A DNA stretch of 64,000 bases, taken from the NCBI GenBank assembly GCA_019423025.1, contig JAHZCD010000005.1:1-64000 (forward strand), given 5' to 3'. Below, piece by piece: positions 44,098-54,669 of the stretch. Made by a program: the position numbers and the translations under genes. The notes under the pieces are model-generated. The model saw only the letters and a program-made list of their open reading frames with translations. It had not been told where the DNA came from and did not search any database. How positions within the stretch are numbered: the first letter of the stretch is position 1; every line of letters begins with the position of its first letter. This stretch comes from Haemophilus sp. (GTDB lineage: Bacteria > Pseudomonadota > Gammaproteobacteria > Enterobacterales > Pasteurellaceae).

Positions 44098-44874
44098 TTA
44101 TCCCGAAAACGGCATACTAATCGCATGCAAACGATTGACGATTTCGCTTAAACGCGGATCGGCTTCGCGTTCTAGGTATTCACCTAAACGTACACCAAAT
44201 GGCACTTTATCATTTTCTGTCATCATTGCCATAAATTGGTTAGCGATGTTGCCGCCTTGACGATAACCGGCAAGACGACGTGCTTCACGTTCAAGACTAA
44301 TACGCAAATCTAACGGAATGGTTGGGAAACGCAATTTAGCTTCTGCGTTAGGATCAGCTTTTTCTTGTTTACCTTTGAGTTTTTGATCAAGCAAACCAAG
44401 TGCTACTGCGAATCCATAAATGGTCGCTGCTGGAGTTGGAGGACAGCCAGGGATGTACACATCAATTGGTACAATTTGATCACTACCGCCCCAAACGCAA
44501 TAAAGATCGTGGAAAATACCGCCGCCGCAACCGCAAGCACCATAAGAAATACAGATTTTAGGATCGGGCGCAGCTTGGTAAGCACGCATTGCTGGTGTGC
44601 GCATCGCACGGGTAACCGCACCGGTGAATAATAAAATGTCTGCATGACGAGGTGAAGCGACCACTTTAATACCAAAACGTTCTGCATCGAATGTTGGCGT
44701 AATGGTACTGAAAATTTCTATTTCACACCCATTACAACCGCCGCAATCCACACGATAAACGTAAGCTGAACGTTGAATATCTTTCAGCAACGTTTGTTTC
44801 ATTTTGGCAATATTTTCATCAATACTAAACGGTGTTGATATGCCATTGACCGGCATTGGAATTTGTGTGTTCAT
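44098..44874 (-). CDS. hyfI: Hydrogenase-4 small subunit HyfI (NuoB-like)
   Basis: HyfI carries the proximal [4Fe-4S] cluster that takes electrons to the NiFe centre. The 258-residue protein has the cysteines of a short small subunit: CGGCNGCE near residues 44-50, YGACGCGGGI near 110 and PGCPPTP near 140. It has no signal peptide, so the active site faces the cytoplasm, as in formate hydrogenlyases. Its start overlaps the hyfH stop by 4 nt. Confidence 0.94.
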   Translation of the reverse strand: MNTQIPMPVNGISTPFSIDENIAKMKQTLLKDIQRSAYVYRVDCGGCNGCEIEIFSTITPTFDAERFGIKVVASPRHADILLFTGAVTRAMRTPAMRAYQAAPDPKICISYGACGCGGGIFHDLYCVWGGSDQIVPIDVYIPGCPPTPAATIYGFAVALGLLDQKLKGKQEKADPNAEAKLRFPTIPLDLRISLEREARRLAGYRQGGNIANQFMAMMTENDKVPFGVRLGEYLEREADPRLSEIVNRLHAISMPFSG

Positions 44875-45518
44875 CGTCTTTCGCCTCCTGCTAAAACGTT
44901 AGGTACATCAACCGCACTTTGTTCTCGTTGTTCGAGTGCTTTTTTGAAATTCAAGCGAACCGGCTCTTTAAAGTCGATTAATTTCATCCGCATGTTGGAT
45001 TCCATATTTGCGGTTTTTTCTAAACTATGTTGACGTTTGCAAACCGGACAGGTATGTAATTCCGCCAATTTTCGTTTCACTAACTCTGGATTATCCAAAG
45101 TTTGTTTGAATAAATCGATGGTGTAATTTAGTTCTTTATAAGAAATAAACGGTTTACCACATTCCTGACAGGCGACTGTCGCAAAGGTCGTTTCTTGGAA
45201 AAGATCCTGTTTATTCGTCACTGATAATTCAAAATCTTGCGATAATCGAATCGCCTTAGTTGGACAAACCTCCTCGCAACGTCCACAGAAAATACAACGA
45301 CCAAGGAATAATGACCAGGTACGTTCGCCTGTCACTGGATCCGTTCTCATGGTCAACGCATTGGCTGGACAGGCAATGGTACAAGCCGCGCAGACTATAC
45401 ATTGATCAGAATTGAGTTCCGGTTTTCCTCTAAAATCATCATCAACTTCATAAGGTTTGAACGGATATTTGGTGGTAACATCACCGGCTTTAAATACCGT
45501 TTTTAGTAATTTAAACAT
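44871..45518 (-). CDS. hyfH: Hydrogenase-4 ferredoxin-like subunit HyfH (NuoI-like)
   Basis: This 215-residue electron-transfer subunit has two [4Fe-4S] ferredoxin motifs, CIVCAACTIACP and CIFCGRCEEVCP, in the first 85 residues. A C-terminal Cys4 cluster (CQECGKP, CPVCKRQ) may bind zinc. It links HyfA/HyfI clusters in the peripheral arm. The ATG is 12 nt after hyfG, with GGAGG upstream. Confidence 0.93.
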   Translation of the reverse strand: MFKLLKTVFKAGDVTTKYPFKPYEVDDDFRGKPELNSDQCIVCAACTIACPANALTMRTDPVTGERTWSLFLGRCIFCGRCEEVCPTKAIRLSQDFELSVTNKQDLFQETTFATVACQECGKPFISYKELNYTIDLFKQTLDNPELVKRKLAELHTCPVCKRQHSLEKTANMESNMRMKLIDFKEPVRLNFKKALEQREQSAVDVPNVLAGGERR

Positions 45519-45530
45519 TTTCCGCCTCCC

Positions 45531-47261
45531 CTATTTCAATGGTGAATTTTTACGTTCGATACCGTAGCGTTCAATCTCTTTATAATCTACGGTTTTCGCT
45601 TTGCGTTTACGCACATCCACCACGGTGACACGGTCGGTACAAGAATAACAAGGGTCAAGACTACCAATAATAAGTGGCGCATCAGACACTGTATTGCCAC
45701 GCAACATATAGCGTAAAGTTGGCCAGTTAGCATAAGTCGCAGCACGACAACGCCAACGGAAAAGTTTTTGGTTGTCGCCTAGCATTGACCAGTGAATATC
45801 TTCGCCACGTGGTGCCTCAGTAATCCCTAAAGCAAAACGTCCAGGGGTATAATTGAAACCTTCTTTTAAGATTTCACCACTTGGTAAATTGTCCACCATG
45901 TAATCGATGATATTCATGGACTCAAACACTTCATTAATCCGCACTTTCACACGGGATAATACGTCACCATTGGCTTCAGTGAAGAGATTGAAAGGGATAT
46001 CGCCATAACCAGAGAATGGGTGTACTTTACGCACATCACGCGCAAAGCCAGAACCACGAATCATTGGCCCAACCGGGCTAAAGTCACGAGCGATATCTTT
46101 TGCCAAGACACCAACACCTACCGTACGTTGTTCCATATTCGGTGTGTTTAATAAAATATCGGTTAAAGTTTTGAGTTCTTCACGCATTTCACCGATAAGT
46201 TTAATACATTGCTCACGTTGATGTTTCAACATATCGCGACGCACACCACCGATAAGGTTAATACCATAGGTTTTACGTGCACCGGTTAGCACTTCTGCCA
46301 AAGTCATGGATTTCTCACGAACGCGGAAGAATTGCATAAAGCCAGTATCAAAGCCGGTAAAGTGGCTAGATAGACCCAAGTTTAATAAGTGACTATGTAA
46401 ACGTTCTACTTCTAATAAAATTGCACGGATCCATTCAGCGCGTTTTGGAATTTGAATCCCCAAAGCGCTTTCCACAGAATTGGCGTAGGCCACACTATGT
46501 GTGAAACCACAAATCCCACATACACGGTCAGCCAGGAAGTTAACTTGGTCGTAATCCATACGGGTTTCTGCCAATTTTTCCATACCACGGTGCACATAGA
46601 ACAAACGATAGTCCGCATCAATGATATCTTCCCCATCCACAAACAAACGGAAGTGTCCAGGTTCATCAGAAGTGATATGTAACGGGCCAAGTGGAACGAT
46701 ACGTGCTTCGCCTTTTTCGTTAATAAATTCGTATGTTTCTGTCGCGGTTGTCGGATCGGGACGTAAACGGTAATCCATTGAGTCTTTACGTAATGGATAA
46801 AGATCATCCGGCCAATCATCTGGCAACACTAAGCGGCGTTGGTCTGGTAAACCGACGGCTTTCAAACCATACATATCGAATAATTCACGTTCGCCCCAAA
46901 CAGCCGCTTTGACTTTTGGTGTCACAGACGGAAATTCTAAGCTCACAGGATCAACTAAGGCTTTAATGGTGATAAAAGTTTTCACTTCCCCTTCCATGGA
47001 AAGTACGTAGTACACTGCATAGTTGCCATGAATTGAACGCTCATCATTCCCGAATACCAACGGTAACCAACCTTCATGTTGATAATAAAGGTATTCAACA
47101 ACATCAGGTAACATATTGGTTTTAATGGTAAGTGTAACCTGATTTGGTGTTGACCACTCCTCATCCAAAATGGTATTTGGAAATTTTGCATTGACTGCTT
47201 CAATGTAATTTTTGCCAATCATTTTGGCTGGATCGACTGATGTATTTTTAGTTAATTCCAT
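45531..47261 (-). CDS. hyfG: Hydrogenase-4 large (NiFe) subunit HyfG, NuoCD-type fusion
   Basis: HyfG is the catalytic subunit for proton reduction. The 576-residue protein joins an N-terminal NuoC-like domain (about 1-180) to a NuoD/large-subunit domain. NiFe ligands are visible as the CxxC pairs in RVCGICGF and DPCYSCTDR. The last 32 residues after that Arg (starting VTVVDVRK) are the extension expected to be removed by HycI. The start at 47261 has GGAGGG upstream; an earlier in-frame start overlaps hyfF and was rejected. Confidence 0.96.
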   Translation of the reverse strand: MELTKNTSVDPAKMIGKNYIEAVNAKFPNTILDEEWSTPNQVTLTIKTNMLPDVVEYLYYQHEGWLPLVFGNDERSIHGNYAVYYVLSMEGEVKTFITIKALVDPVSLEFPSVTPKVKAAVWGERELFDMYGLKAVGLPDQRRLVLPDDWPDDLYPLRKDSMDYRLRPDPTTATETYEFINEKGEARIVPLGPLHITSDEPGHFRLFVDGEDIIDADYRLFYVHRGMEKLAETRMDYDQVNFLADRVCGICGFTHSVAYANSVESALGIQIPKRAEWIRAILLEVERLHSHLLNLGLSSHFTGFDTGFMQFFRVREKSMTLAEVLTGARKTYGINLIGGVRRDMLKHQREQCIKLIGEMREELKTLTDILLNTPNMEQRTVGVGVLAKDIARDFSPVGPMIRGSGFARDVRKVHPFSGYGDIPFNLFTEANGDVLSRVKVRINEVFESMNIIDYMVDNLPSGEILKEGFNYTPGRFALGITEAPRGEDIHWSMLGDNQKLFRWRCRAATYANWPTLRYMLRGNTVSDAPLIIGSLDPCYSCTDRVTVVDVRKRKAKTVDYKEIERYGIERKNSPLK

Positions 47262-47281
47262 ATATTTATCCCTCCTGTCGA

Positions 47282-48820
47282 TCATTGCGCTAAACTTTGC
47301 CAAGGTAAAACTAACATTTCACCAAAAGACACTTGTTCAGATCCGAGTACAATTCCGACCGCACTTTTTAATAACTGCAAAATTGGTTCGGCAATATGAA
47401 TACCCATAATAAACATGAATAACAATAAAATTGCCATCGCCACGAGTGAAACTTTGTTCACATCCCCCACTTCAACATTATCCGGTTGTTTGCCTAATAC
47501 GGTTTTTAATACCATTAAAGACAATCCCGCTAACACGATAGTGAGTAAAATTAAACAGAACACCATTAACCAAGTTTTACCTGCGTAAATACCGGCAACA
47601 GCAATACTGAATTCACTGACGAACACGTTAAATGGTGGGATACCACCTAGTGCTAATGCACCACCGGCAAATAACACCGCCGTCATTGGTGCTACACGCC
47701 ATAAACCACGTACTTGGTTCATATCACGTGTTTTATATTTTAATAATATGTTACCTGAAGCACAGAATAACAAGGTTTTCGCTAAACTATGGTTGATGGT
47801 ATGTAATAAACCCGCAAATACACCGATTGGGCCACCTAAACCAAAGGCAAAGCTAATTAACCCCATGTTTTCAATACTGGAATATGCCAATAAACGTTTG
47901 ATGTCAAATTGGACGATAATAAACAACGCCGCCACTAATACAGAGAGTAAACCAAATACCAACAATAAGGTTTGCGGGTATGTAGAACCGACTGCTTTAG
48001 AAACTAAGATGTAATAACGCAATACCACCAACATGGCACAATTCAATAATACAGCTGATAGAATCGCACTCACTGGACTTGGTGCCTCACTGTGTGCATC
48101 AGACAACCAAGTATGCATTGGGAATAGACCGCATTTAGTACCAAACCCAACCAAAATAAAGGCAAAAGCAAGATACATGAGCATTGGATTCAAACCCGCT
48201 GCCTGTTGATTAATTTCTGTCCAGAAAATAGCTTGGCTTGGGTCAGCTAAAAGATTAGTTCCATTAGAGAACGTTAAAATTGTGCCATACAATCCAAACG
48301 CCACCCCAACTGAACAAATAATGATGTATTTCCATGCTGCCTCAAGAGAGGTTTTTTGTTTGTATGTGCCGACCAAGAATGCAGAACTTAATGTAGTTGC
48401 TTCAATGGCTGCCCACATCAAAATCACATTATTGGTGATCACAGAAATAATCATGGTAAAGAAAAACAAATGCAAAAAGCCGTAATAATTGCAATATGTT
48501 TTCAAATCAAGATGCCCTTCGCGATATTCCGTACCAATGTAGCCGATAGAATAAATACCGGCTAATGTTCCGACAATAGCGATGAGACCTAAGAAAATAG
48601 CAGATAGACTGTCGATGTAAACCCAGTTATTTAATGCACTGATTTCCCCCTGAGTTAGCACGCCATTAATAACTTGTAAGGCAAATGCTAACATCAAAAT
48701 CAAACCTGTAATATGAAGTGCGGTACAAATTGTCCGTGCTTTTGTCACGCCACAAGCGAAACTGGCAAGTGATATTGCTAAAGGTGCGATTAATAACGCG
48801 ATTATCCATTGTTCATACAT
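47282..48820 (-). CDS. hyfF: Hydrogenase-4 antiporter-like subunit HyfF
   Basis: This 512-residue membrane protein of the NuoL/M/N (Mrp antiporter) family has about fourteen helices. Charged residues in membrane segments (MWAAIEATTLSSAFLVG, FGTKCGLFPMHTWLSDAHSEAPSPVSA) are those implicated in proton pumping. It is one of three such subunits here; FHL-1 has only one, so this is a hydrogenase-4/FHL-2 complex. It begins 4 nt after hyfE. Confidence 0.93.
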   Translation of the reverse strand: MYEQWIIALLIAPLAISLASFACGVTKARTICTALHITGLILMLAFALQVINGVLTQGEISALNNWVYIDSLSAIFLGLIAIVGTLAGIYSIGYIGTEYREGHLDLKTYCNYYGFLHLFFFTMIISVITNNVILMWAAIEATTLSSAFLVGTYKQKTSLEAAWKYIIICSVGVAFGLYGTILTFSNGTNLLADPSQAIFWTEINQQAAGLNPMLMYLAFAFILVGFGTKCGLFPMHTWLSDAHSEAPSPVSAILSAVLLNCAMLVVLRYYILVSKAVGSTYPQTLLLVFGLLSVLVAALFIIVQFDIKRLLAYSSIENMGLISFAFGLGGPIGVFAGLLHTINHSLAKTLLFCASGNILLKYKTRDMNQVRGLWRVAPMTAVLFAGGALALGGIPPFNVFVSEFSIAVAGIYAGKTWLMVFCLILLTIVLAGLSLMVLKTVLGKQPDNVEVGDVNKVSLVAMAILLLFMFIMGIHIAEPILQLLKSAVGIVLGSEQVSFGEMLVLPWQSLAQ

Positions 48821-48824
48821 AGCG

Positions 48825-49463
48825 TTACCCCTTCAAACTCATAAGTTGTTTTGCATCTAATGAATGGAATGTACGGTAAATTTTGTTTACCAACACCACC
48901 ATTATGATGACGGCAAAAATAGCATCTGTGGCAATTCCGATTTCCACTAACTCAGGTGCTTTATTTGCCAATAAGGCTAATGTGAGATGAGAACCGTTTT
49001 CCATCAAACAATAACCGAATACTTGTTTTACGATATTGCGTTGGCTAACAATGCACACTAAACCTAATAAGAAGTGACTTAATGACACTGATAATGCCGG
49101 TTTAAGATGCGCAACCAACGGTAAATCGATTGGGACAACGACAAAGTAGCACAATGTCACTATCACTGCTGTGATCGGGATCAACCAAGCGACATTTATT
49201 CCAGCTGGAGTTTGACTTTCATCAACTTTTTTCATCGCATAGATCAAAATTGCTGGCACCAAAAGCACTTTGGTAATAAATGCGCTAATTGACCACATAT
49301 AAAGTTCGTGGGCTTGCATTTCATTAGCAAGATAAACAAACAGTAATACCAATACCAATGATTGCAAACTGTAAAATAACGCAGCTTTTTTGGCGGTTCG
49401 AACCATAATTACGCAAAGAGAGGTAATAATGAGTAAACACGCAAGTCCATTTATCATTAACAT
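48825..49463 (-). CDS. hyfE: Hydrogenase-4 subunit HyfE (NuoK-like)
   Basis: This 212-residue protein has six to seven membrane segments and belongs to the HyfE family, whose C-terminal part resembles NuoK. It is present in hydrogenase-4 but absent from hydrogenase-3, a diagnostic for FHL-2. The start has AAGGAGG upstream and lies 15 nt after hyfD. Confidence 0.92.
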   Translation of the reverse strand: MLMINGLACLLIITSLCVIMVRTAKKAALFYSLQSLVLVLLFVYLANEMQAHELYMWSISAFITKVLLVPAILIYAMKKVDESQTPAGINVAWLIPITAVIVTLCYFVVVPIDLPLVAHLKPALSVSLSHFLLGLVCIVSQRNIVKQVFGYCLMENGSHLTLALLANKAPELVEIGIATDAIFAVIIMVVLVNKIYRTFHSLDAKQLMSLKG

Positions 49464-49478
49464 AGATTCCTCCTTAAC

Positions 49479-50924
49479 CTAACCAGCCAAACCTAACCAA
49501 TATGCGGCGATAAAACTGGACACCACGGACATCACCATTAATACAACTAATACAAAACGCATAGAGAATGGTATAGGCTGTGCATTGGCAACCGCTTCTG
49601 ATGGTTTACCGATGACACATTGTCCGAATTTATACAACAACCATACGAATGTTGCGGTAGATTCAACTAAAGCAAGCACCATTAACCAAGTAATCCAGCC
49701 ATATTCATGACCTAATTCAAATCCGGCCGCAAATAATGGATATTTACTGAAGAATCCGTTAAACGGTGGAACCCCGGCAATCGCTAATGCTGCTACGCCA
49801 AATCCAGCCCCTACCACTGGCATTGTACGCATAATGCCTTGTAGTAATGGCATAGAACGAGTTCCTGTCGCATAACTTAATGAACCCGCAACCAAGAAGA
49901 ATAAGCTTTTCGCGAAAGCATGGTTGAAGATGTAGCTAATCGCTGCAACAAAGGCCAATTTAGAACCTAATGCAGCAAGAGAAATCCCAATGAAAATATA
50001 AGACAGTTGGGTAATAGTTGAATACGCCAATAAACGTTTTAAGTCAGTTTGTGGCAAGTACATTAAGAAGCCGTAAATTAAGGTAATCATCGCCATGATG
50101 ATGCCGACTTCACCCACAATATGTGGAATCTCACCAGCAGACATAACAGAACGAGCGAAGATATAGACCCCAACTTTAACCATTGATGCGGCGTGCAAAT
50201 ACGCACTCACCGGTGTTGGTGCTTCCATCGCATTTGGCAACCAAATTTGCATTGGTAATTGCGCTGATTTACCCCACGCAGCAAACATCACACCGAATAA
50301 CACGATGGTTTTCGCACTCGGATCTAAATGTTCTAATGCTGTGATAGAGAAAGTACCTGATTGGCTGAACAAATACGCTGCAGCAATATATAACCCGATT
50401 GCCCCCACGTGGGTAATAATCAAGGCTTTCATTGCGGCGGCTTGGGCTTTTGGTGTTTGGTAATAACTGATTAATGCCCAAGAACATCCCCCGGTAATTT
50501 CGAAGAACAATAATTGTCCAGCTAAAGTTGAGGAATACACCAAGCCCGCCATGGCACCGATAAAGATGAGCAAGAATGCATAAAAACGTGGTAACCCGTT
50601 ATGTGGGTGTTCACGGTTCTTATCGGTTAAGTAACCACAAGAATATAAGCAGATTAAGAAACCTAAGGCCACAACGGCAAAGGCAATTAATGTACTGACT
50701 GCATCAAGAGTGACACCAAAGATCGCGGTTTTATCAAACGCGACGATGTCATAAGTAACGCTTTGATGACCATCGGCAAACCATTGTCCTGCGACTAACA
50801 AGGTTCCCAACGTAGCAAGCGCAGCAAATACTGTGGCAATTTGAGCAAAATGTTTTTTGTTCAAACCGACAATAAACGCTCCTACGAAAGGTAAAATGAT
50901 TGTAATCAGAGCTAAACGTTCCAT
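49479..50924 (-). CDS. hyfD: Hydrogenase-4 antiporter-like subunit HyfD
   Basis: This 481-residue NuoL/M/N-type membrane subunit has about fourteen helices and the family segments FFEITGGCSWALISYYQ and WGKSAQLPMQIWLPNAMEAPTPVSAYLHAA. It is specific to hydrogenase-4-type complexes. The start has GGAGG 7 nt upstream. Confidence 0.93.
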   Translation of the reverse strand: MERLALITIILPFVGAFIVGLNKKHFAQIATVFAALATLGTLLVAGQWFADGHQSVTYDIVAFDKTAIFGVTLDAVSTLIAFAVVALGFLICLYSCGYLTDKNREHPHNGLPRFYAFLLIFIGAMAGLVYSSTLAGQLLFFEITGGCSWALISYYQTPKAQAAAMKALIITHVGAIGLYIAAAYLFSQSGTFSITALEHLDPSAKTIVLFGVMFAAWGKSAQLPMQIWLPNAMEAPTPVSAYLHAASMVKVGVYIFARSVMSAGEIPHIVGEVGIIMAMITLIYGFLMYLPQTDLKRLLAYSTITQLSYIFIGISLAALGSKLAFVAAISYIFNHAFAKSLFFLVAGSLSYATGTRSMPLLQGIMRTMPVVGAGFGVAALAIAGVPPFNGFFSKYPLFAAGFELGHEYGWITWLMVLALVESTATFVWLLYKFGQCVIGKPSEAVANAQPIPFSMRFVLVVLMVMSVVSSFIAAYWLGLAG

Positions 50925-50935
50925 ATTTGTCCTCC

Positions 50936-51898
50936 TTACAACCCAGTGAAGTAAAATACAAACGCCAACACAGAAATGCCGAAGCCGACCACGGTTAAAC
51001 GTCCTGTTAACATAAAGCGGGTACGAGAAAGTGTGTTTTCAAAGACACAAGCCAATACGAACACCACTAATAATTTCACGAAGAATAAAATACCACCTAA
51101 AATGACCGCACTTAAGCTCATCTCTGTCGGGATACCGAAAGGAAGCAACACGCTCACAAAGATAGATGCCACAACCATAGATTTTAAACTTAAGCCGATT
51201 TTTAATAAGGCGAGTGCTGGACCAGAATATTCAGTCAATGGACCTTCTTGTAACTCTTGTTCTGCTTCTGCCAAATCAAATGGAATTTTACCCATTTCAA
51301 TAAATACGGCGAAGAATGCTGCAGCGATAGCAATCACTGTCGCAATTGGATATTGCCAAGTGTTTTCGGAAAGTGCATTACCGATAACCGCAAAATTGGT
51401 TGAACCGGCAATTAACGCAATGACAAGGAATGCCAACATGAGAATTGGCTCTACCAAGACACCTAATGTGACTTCACGACTTGCCCCTAAACTTGAGAAT
51501 GTGCTGTTTGAATCCAAACCCGCAATTGAAAAGAAGAAACGGAACAAGGCGAATAAGTAAATCACGGTGATTAAATCACTGCCAACGCCAAACGGTGCGA
51601 CACGGGTAAACAAAGGCAAGCTCATGGCAACTACCATCACGGTGCTGATTAGCACATAAGGCATCACTTTAGAAACCCAACCCGCATTGTCAGGCCAAAT
51701 GTTTTGACGTTTCATTAATTTCGCAATATCGCGATAATCTTGTAACACGCCCGGACCGCGACGAGATTGAATTCGTGCTCGGATCATACGTGAAATACCG
51801 GAAAATAACGGTGCAAGGGCAAGCAAAATCAAGGCTTGCACGATGGCAAAAACAAACATTCCGGCAGATGTTGCAATTTCTGAAGGTAACGTAATCAT
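50936..51898 (-). CDS. hyfC: Hydrogenase-4 subunit HyfC (NuoH-like)
   Basis: This 320-residue NuoH/HycD-type subunit anchors the peripheral arm to the membrane. Eight helices are apparent, with the conserved cytoplasmic loops RIQSRRGPGVLQDYRDIAKL and the acidic IPFDLAEAEQELQEGPLTEYSG. The ATG at 51898 with AGGAGG at 6 nt was chosen over a TTG two codons earlier. Confidence 0.94.
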   Translation of the reverse strand: MITLPSEIATSAGMFVFAIVQALILLALAPLFSGISRMIRARIQSRRGPGVLQDYRDIAKLMKRQNIWPDNAGWVSKVMPYVLISTVMVVAMSLPLFTRVAPFGVGSDLITVIYLFALFRFFFSIAGLDSNSTFSSLGASREVTLGVLVEPILMLAFLVIALIAGSTNFAVIGNALSENTWQYPIATVIAIAAAFFAVFIEMGKIPFDLAEAEQELQEGPLTEYSGPALALLKIGLSLKSMVVASIFVSVLLPFGIPTEMSLSAVILGGILFFVKLLVVFVLACVFENTLSRTRFMLTGRLTVVGFGISVLAFVFYFTGL

Positions 51899-51908
51899 CT
51901 TCAACCTC

Positions 51909-53930
51909 CTACATCAACGCAATGGAAAGTAGTATTGCCACCAAGGCAATCACGAAGTACACGCAGTACACACGGAAGTCACCTTGTTGCAACCATTGGA
52001 TTTTTGTTCCTAACCACGGAATAAAACGAGCGATAGGCATCGTCATTTTTTCTTCCCAGAAAGGTTCAGCTTTTGTTGCGCCTTTAATTACCGCTTGGAT
52101 GCCTTTATCACCTAAAGGTGCAGGATCCAACACTTCACGCAAGGTATAAAGCGATTTGAAAATCGTACGTAACGGACGAGTGAAACTACCCGCTGAGGCC
52201 GCCATATCTTGTTCATAAGCATAACCACAAGCCCATGGATTGCCTTTTGCACGATCGGATAAACGTTGATTTTTGGTGAATGCATAGAAACTAAATGGCA
52301 AGAAGAAAAATGCCAATAACATGATAGTCACCATCGGTGTTGAAAGCGCGGTATGCGGTTCAGCTTGCGCAACCACTACGCCATTTTGAGCCAACATTAG
52401 CGGTTCGCCATGAGCAAGTGCGGTCGAAATTTTCGCAATTATTGGGGTTACAACAGATGCGCCCACACCTAATAACACACAACATAACGCCAACACTGCC
52501 ATGGCAATCACCATTGGTTTTGGTACTTCGCGTGCATTAGCTGCTTTTTCACTACGCGGTGCACCTCCGAAACTGATACCGTACACTTTCACGAAACAAA
52601 GTGCCGCTAACGCACCAGTCAATGCCAACATAATGATGGCAATCGGACCGGCAAGTTTTAATACGAAATCATCACTTTGGCTTAAGGTGAATAAAGATTG
52701 ATAAGTAAACCATTCACTGACAAAACCGTTAAACGGTGGCAATGCAGAGATCGCCATGGTACCAATTAAAAAACAGAATGCAGTGTAAGGCATAAGTTTG
52801 CCTAAGCCGCCCATTAAGTCCATGTCTTTAGTATGCAAGCGATACATTACTGAACCTGCACCTAAGAATAACAAGCCTTTGAATACAGCATGGTTAAGTA
52901 AGTGGTATAACCCACCAAGCAAGCCCACAGTAGCCAATACGGGATGATGTGTCGCGATACCAATCATACCAACGCCCACACCCATCATAATGATACCGAT
53001 ATTTTCTACTGTGTGATAAGCCAAGAGTTTTTTGATGTCATGTTCTGCCAAGGCATAAAGAACGCCAAGTACGGAAGATACCGCACCGAAACCGAGTACG
53101 ATAACGCCATACCAAACATTGGTAGAACCGAGAAGATCGACACCGACTTTGATGATCCCGAAGATACCGATTTTAACCATCACACCAGACATCATCGCTG
53201 ATGCATGAGAAGGTGCAGCCGGGTGAGCTTTCGGTAACCAACTGTGTAATGGAATCATACCTGCTTTTGCGCCAAAACCTAAAAATGCCAAAATAAAGGC
53301 AGTAAAGGCAAGCGGTGCCGGCAAAGTGGTTTGACGGAATGCACTAAATTCAAAACTACCGGCATAGCAGTAGAAAATGAAGAAGGCGATCATAATTAAT
53401 ACCGAACCGGCATGCGCAATAAAGAAATAAAGCAAGCCTGCATTTACGGCATTGTCATCTTGTTCGGTAAGGACTAAGAAATAAGATGCCAATGACATCA
53501 TTTCAAAGAATACAAGGAAGTAGAATGCATTATCGCTGGTAACTAACGCAACCATGGAAGCGATAAATAAATTCATAAAGAAGCCCATGGAACCTGCGCC
53601 TTTACCTTTGTATTCTTTTACATAAGAGAAAGAATAAAGTGCGGTCACAATAACTAATAAAGAAATGACACACACCATAAACGCGGCCAATCCGTCAATA
53701 CGGATGGAGAACGTGGCAAATTCAAATGGGGTTTTGAAAACATCAACGACTGTGTCGCTGCTGATCAGAACGGGGATGCAGGCAACAATACCTAACACTC
53801 CAGCAAGTACACCGGTCACGCCGGATATATTGATTGAAAGTTGTTCGTTTCGTCTCACTGCGAGCGAAATAAACGCACCTACGACATAAATCAACAGGGT
53901 CGTGATGAGTAAATTGATAGGTAAACTCAT
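51909..53930 (-). CDS. hyfB: Hydrogenase-4 antiporter-like subunit HyfB
   Basis: This 673-residue NuoL-like membrane subunit is the counterpart of HycC. It has about sixteen helices, the conserved FFEMMSLASYFLV and GAKAGMIPLHSWLPKAHPAAPSHASAMMSG segments, and a C-terminal extension with a lateral helix region as in NuoL. It follows hyfA by 37 nt, the largest gap in the operon. Confidence 0.94.
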   Translation of the reverse strand: MSLPINLLITTLLIYVVGAFISLAVRRNEQLSINISGVTGVLAGVLGIVACIPVLISSDTVVDVFKTPFEFATFSIRIDGLAAFMVCVISLLVIVTALYSFSYVKEYKGKGAGSMGFFMNLFIASMVALVTSDNAFYFLVFFEMMSLASYFLVLTEQDDNAVNAGLLYFFIAHAGSVLIMIAFFIFYCYAGSFEFSAFRQTTLPAPLAFTAFILAFLGFGAKAGMIPLHSWLPKAHPAAPSHASAMMSGVMVKIGIFGIIKVGVDLLGSTNVWYGVIVLGFGAVSSVLGVLYALAEHDIKKLLAYHTVENIGIIMMGVGVGMIGIATHHPVLATVGLLGGLYHLLNHAVFKGLLFLGAGSVMYRLHTKDMDLMGGLGKLMPYTAFCFLIGTMAISALPPFNGFVSEWFTYQSLFTLSQSDDFVLKLAGPIAIIMLALTGALAALCFVKVYGISFGGAPRSEKAANAREVPKPMVIAMAVLALCCVLLGVGASVVTPIIAKISTALAHGEPLMLAQNGVVVAQAEPHTALSTPMVTIMLLAFFFLPFSFYAFTKNQRLSDRAKGNPWACGYAYEQDMAASAGSFTRPLRTIFKSLYTLREVLDPAPLGDKGIQAVIKGATKAEPFWEEKMTMPIARFIPWLGTKIQWLQQGDFRVYCVYFVIALVAILLSIALM

Positions 53931-53967
53931 AATATCACTCCATTGATTACAAGTTAAAACACACTAA

Positions 53968-54567
53968 TTATCTTGGGATAGCAGGCGAAGAAACCATTGC
54001 CATTTCACGTTTTCTTTCGTTAGCCTGTTTGATACTCTCATCACTAATAATAAATAACGTTTTGGTCGGACAGGTTTGTACACAAGCCGGACCATCTTCA
54101 CGGAAATAGCAAAGATCGCATTTCACAGCAATGGCTTTTACGCCTGGTTGCCATGCCAGCATATTGTGTAAATCCGTATTATCTGGTGCAGTACGAATAT
54201 CTCGTTTTACCGCATCAGTGAAGGAGAATCCCTCATAATAGGTTGGTGCGTCAATCGGTGCAGAACCATGTTGGGTAATTGCACCGAATGGGCAAGCAAT
54301 ACCACAAAGTTTACAACCGATACAGAGACTTTCGTTAAGTTGAATAGTGTCATCAATATGTGTAATCGCATGTACAGGACATACGGTAGCACATGGTGAA
54401 TCATCACAATGACGACAGAGAATTGGCACGGTTACATCATCATTACGCATGACTTGTAAACGTGGAAAAGATTGTAATCCGAAAGCTTTATGCACTTCGC
54501 TACAAGCGGCCATACAGGTGTTGCATCCAATGCAATCCTTCGGATCACCGATTACAAAACGATTCAT
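53968..54567 (-). CDS. hyfA: Hydrogenase-4 electron-transfer protein HyfA (4x[4Fe-4S])
   Basis: This 199-residue cytoplasmic HycB/HyfA-type protein has four [4Fe-4S] motifs: CIGCNTCMAAC, CRHCDDSPCATVCP, CIGCKLCGIACP and CDLCYFREDGPACVQTCP. It links formate dehydrogenase H to the hydrogenase and is the first gene of the hyf operon. GGAGGGG precedes the start. An FNR-like site lies about 100 nt upstream. Confidence 0.94.
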   Translation of the reverse strand: MNRFVIGDPKDCIGCNTCMAACSEVHKAFGLQSFPRLQVMRNDDVTVPILCRHCDDSPCATVCPVHAITHIDDTIQLNESLCIGCKLCGIACPFGAITQHGSAPIDAPTYYEGFSFTDAVKRDIRTAPDNTDLHNMLAWQPGVKAIAVKCDLCYFREDGPACVQTCPTKTLFIISDESIKQANERKREMAMVSSPAIPR

Positions 54568-54669
54568 ACATTCCCCTCCTTGTATGTAAATAACGTTTCT
54601 ACAATAACCACTCTAGAAGTAAGGATACTCCTGTCGAAAAGTAAAGCTCAAGAAGTAATTCGAAAATTT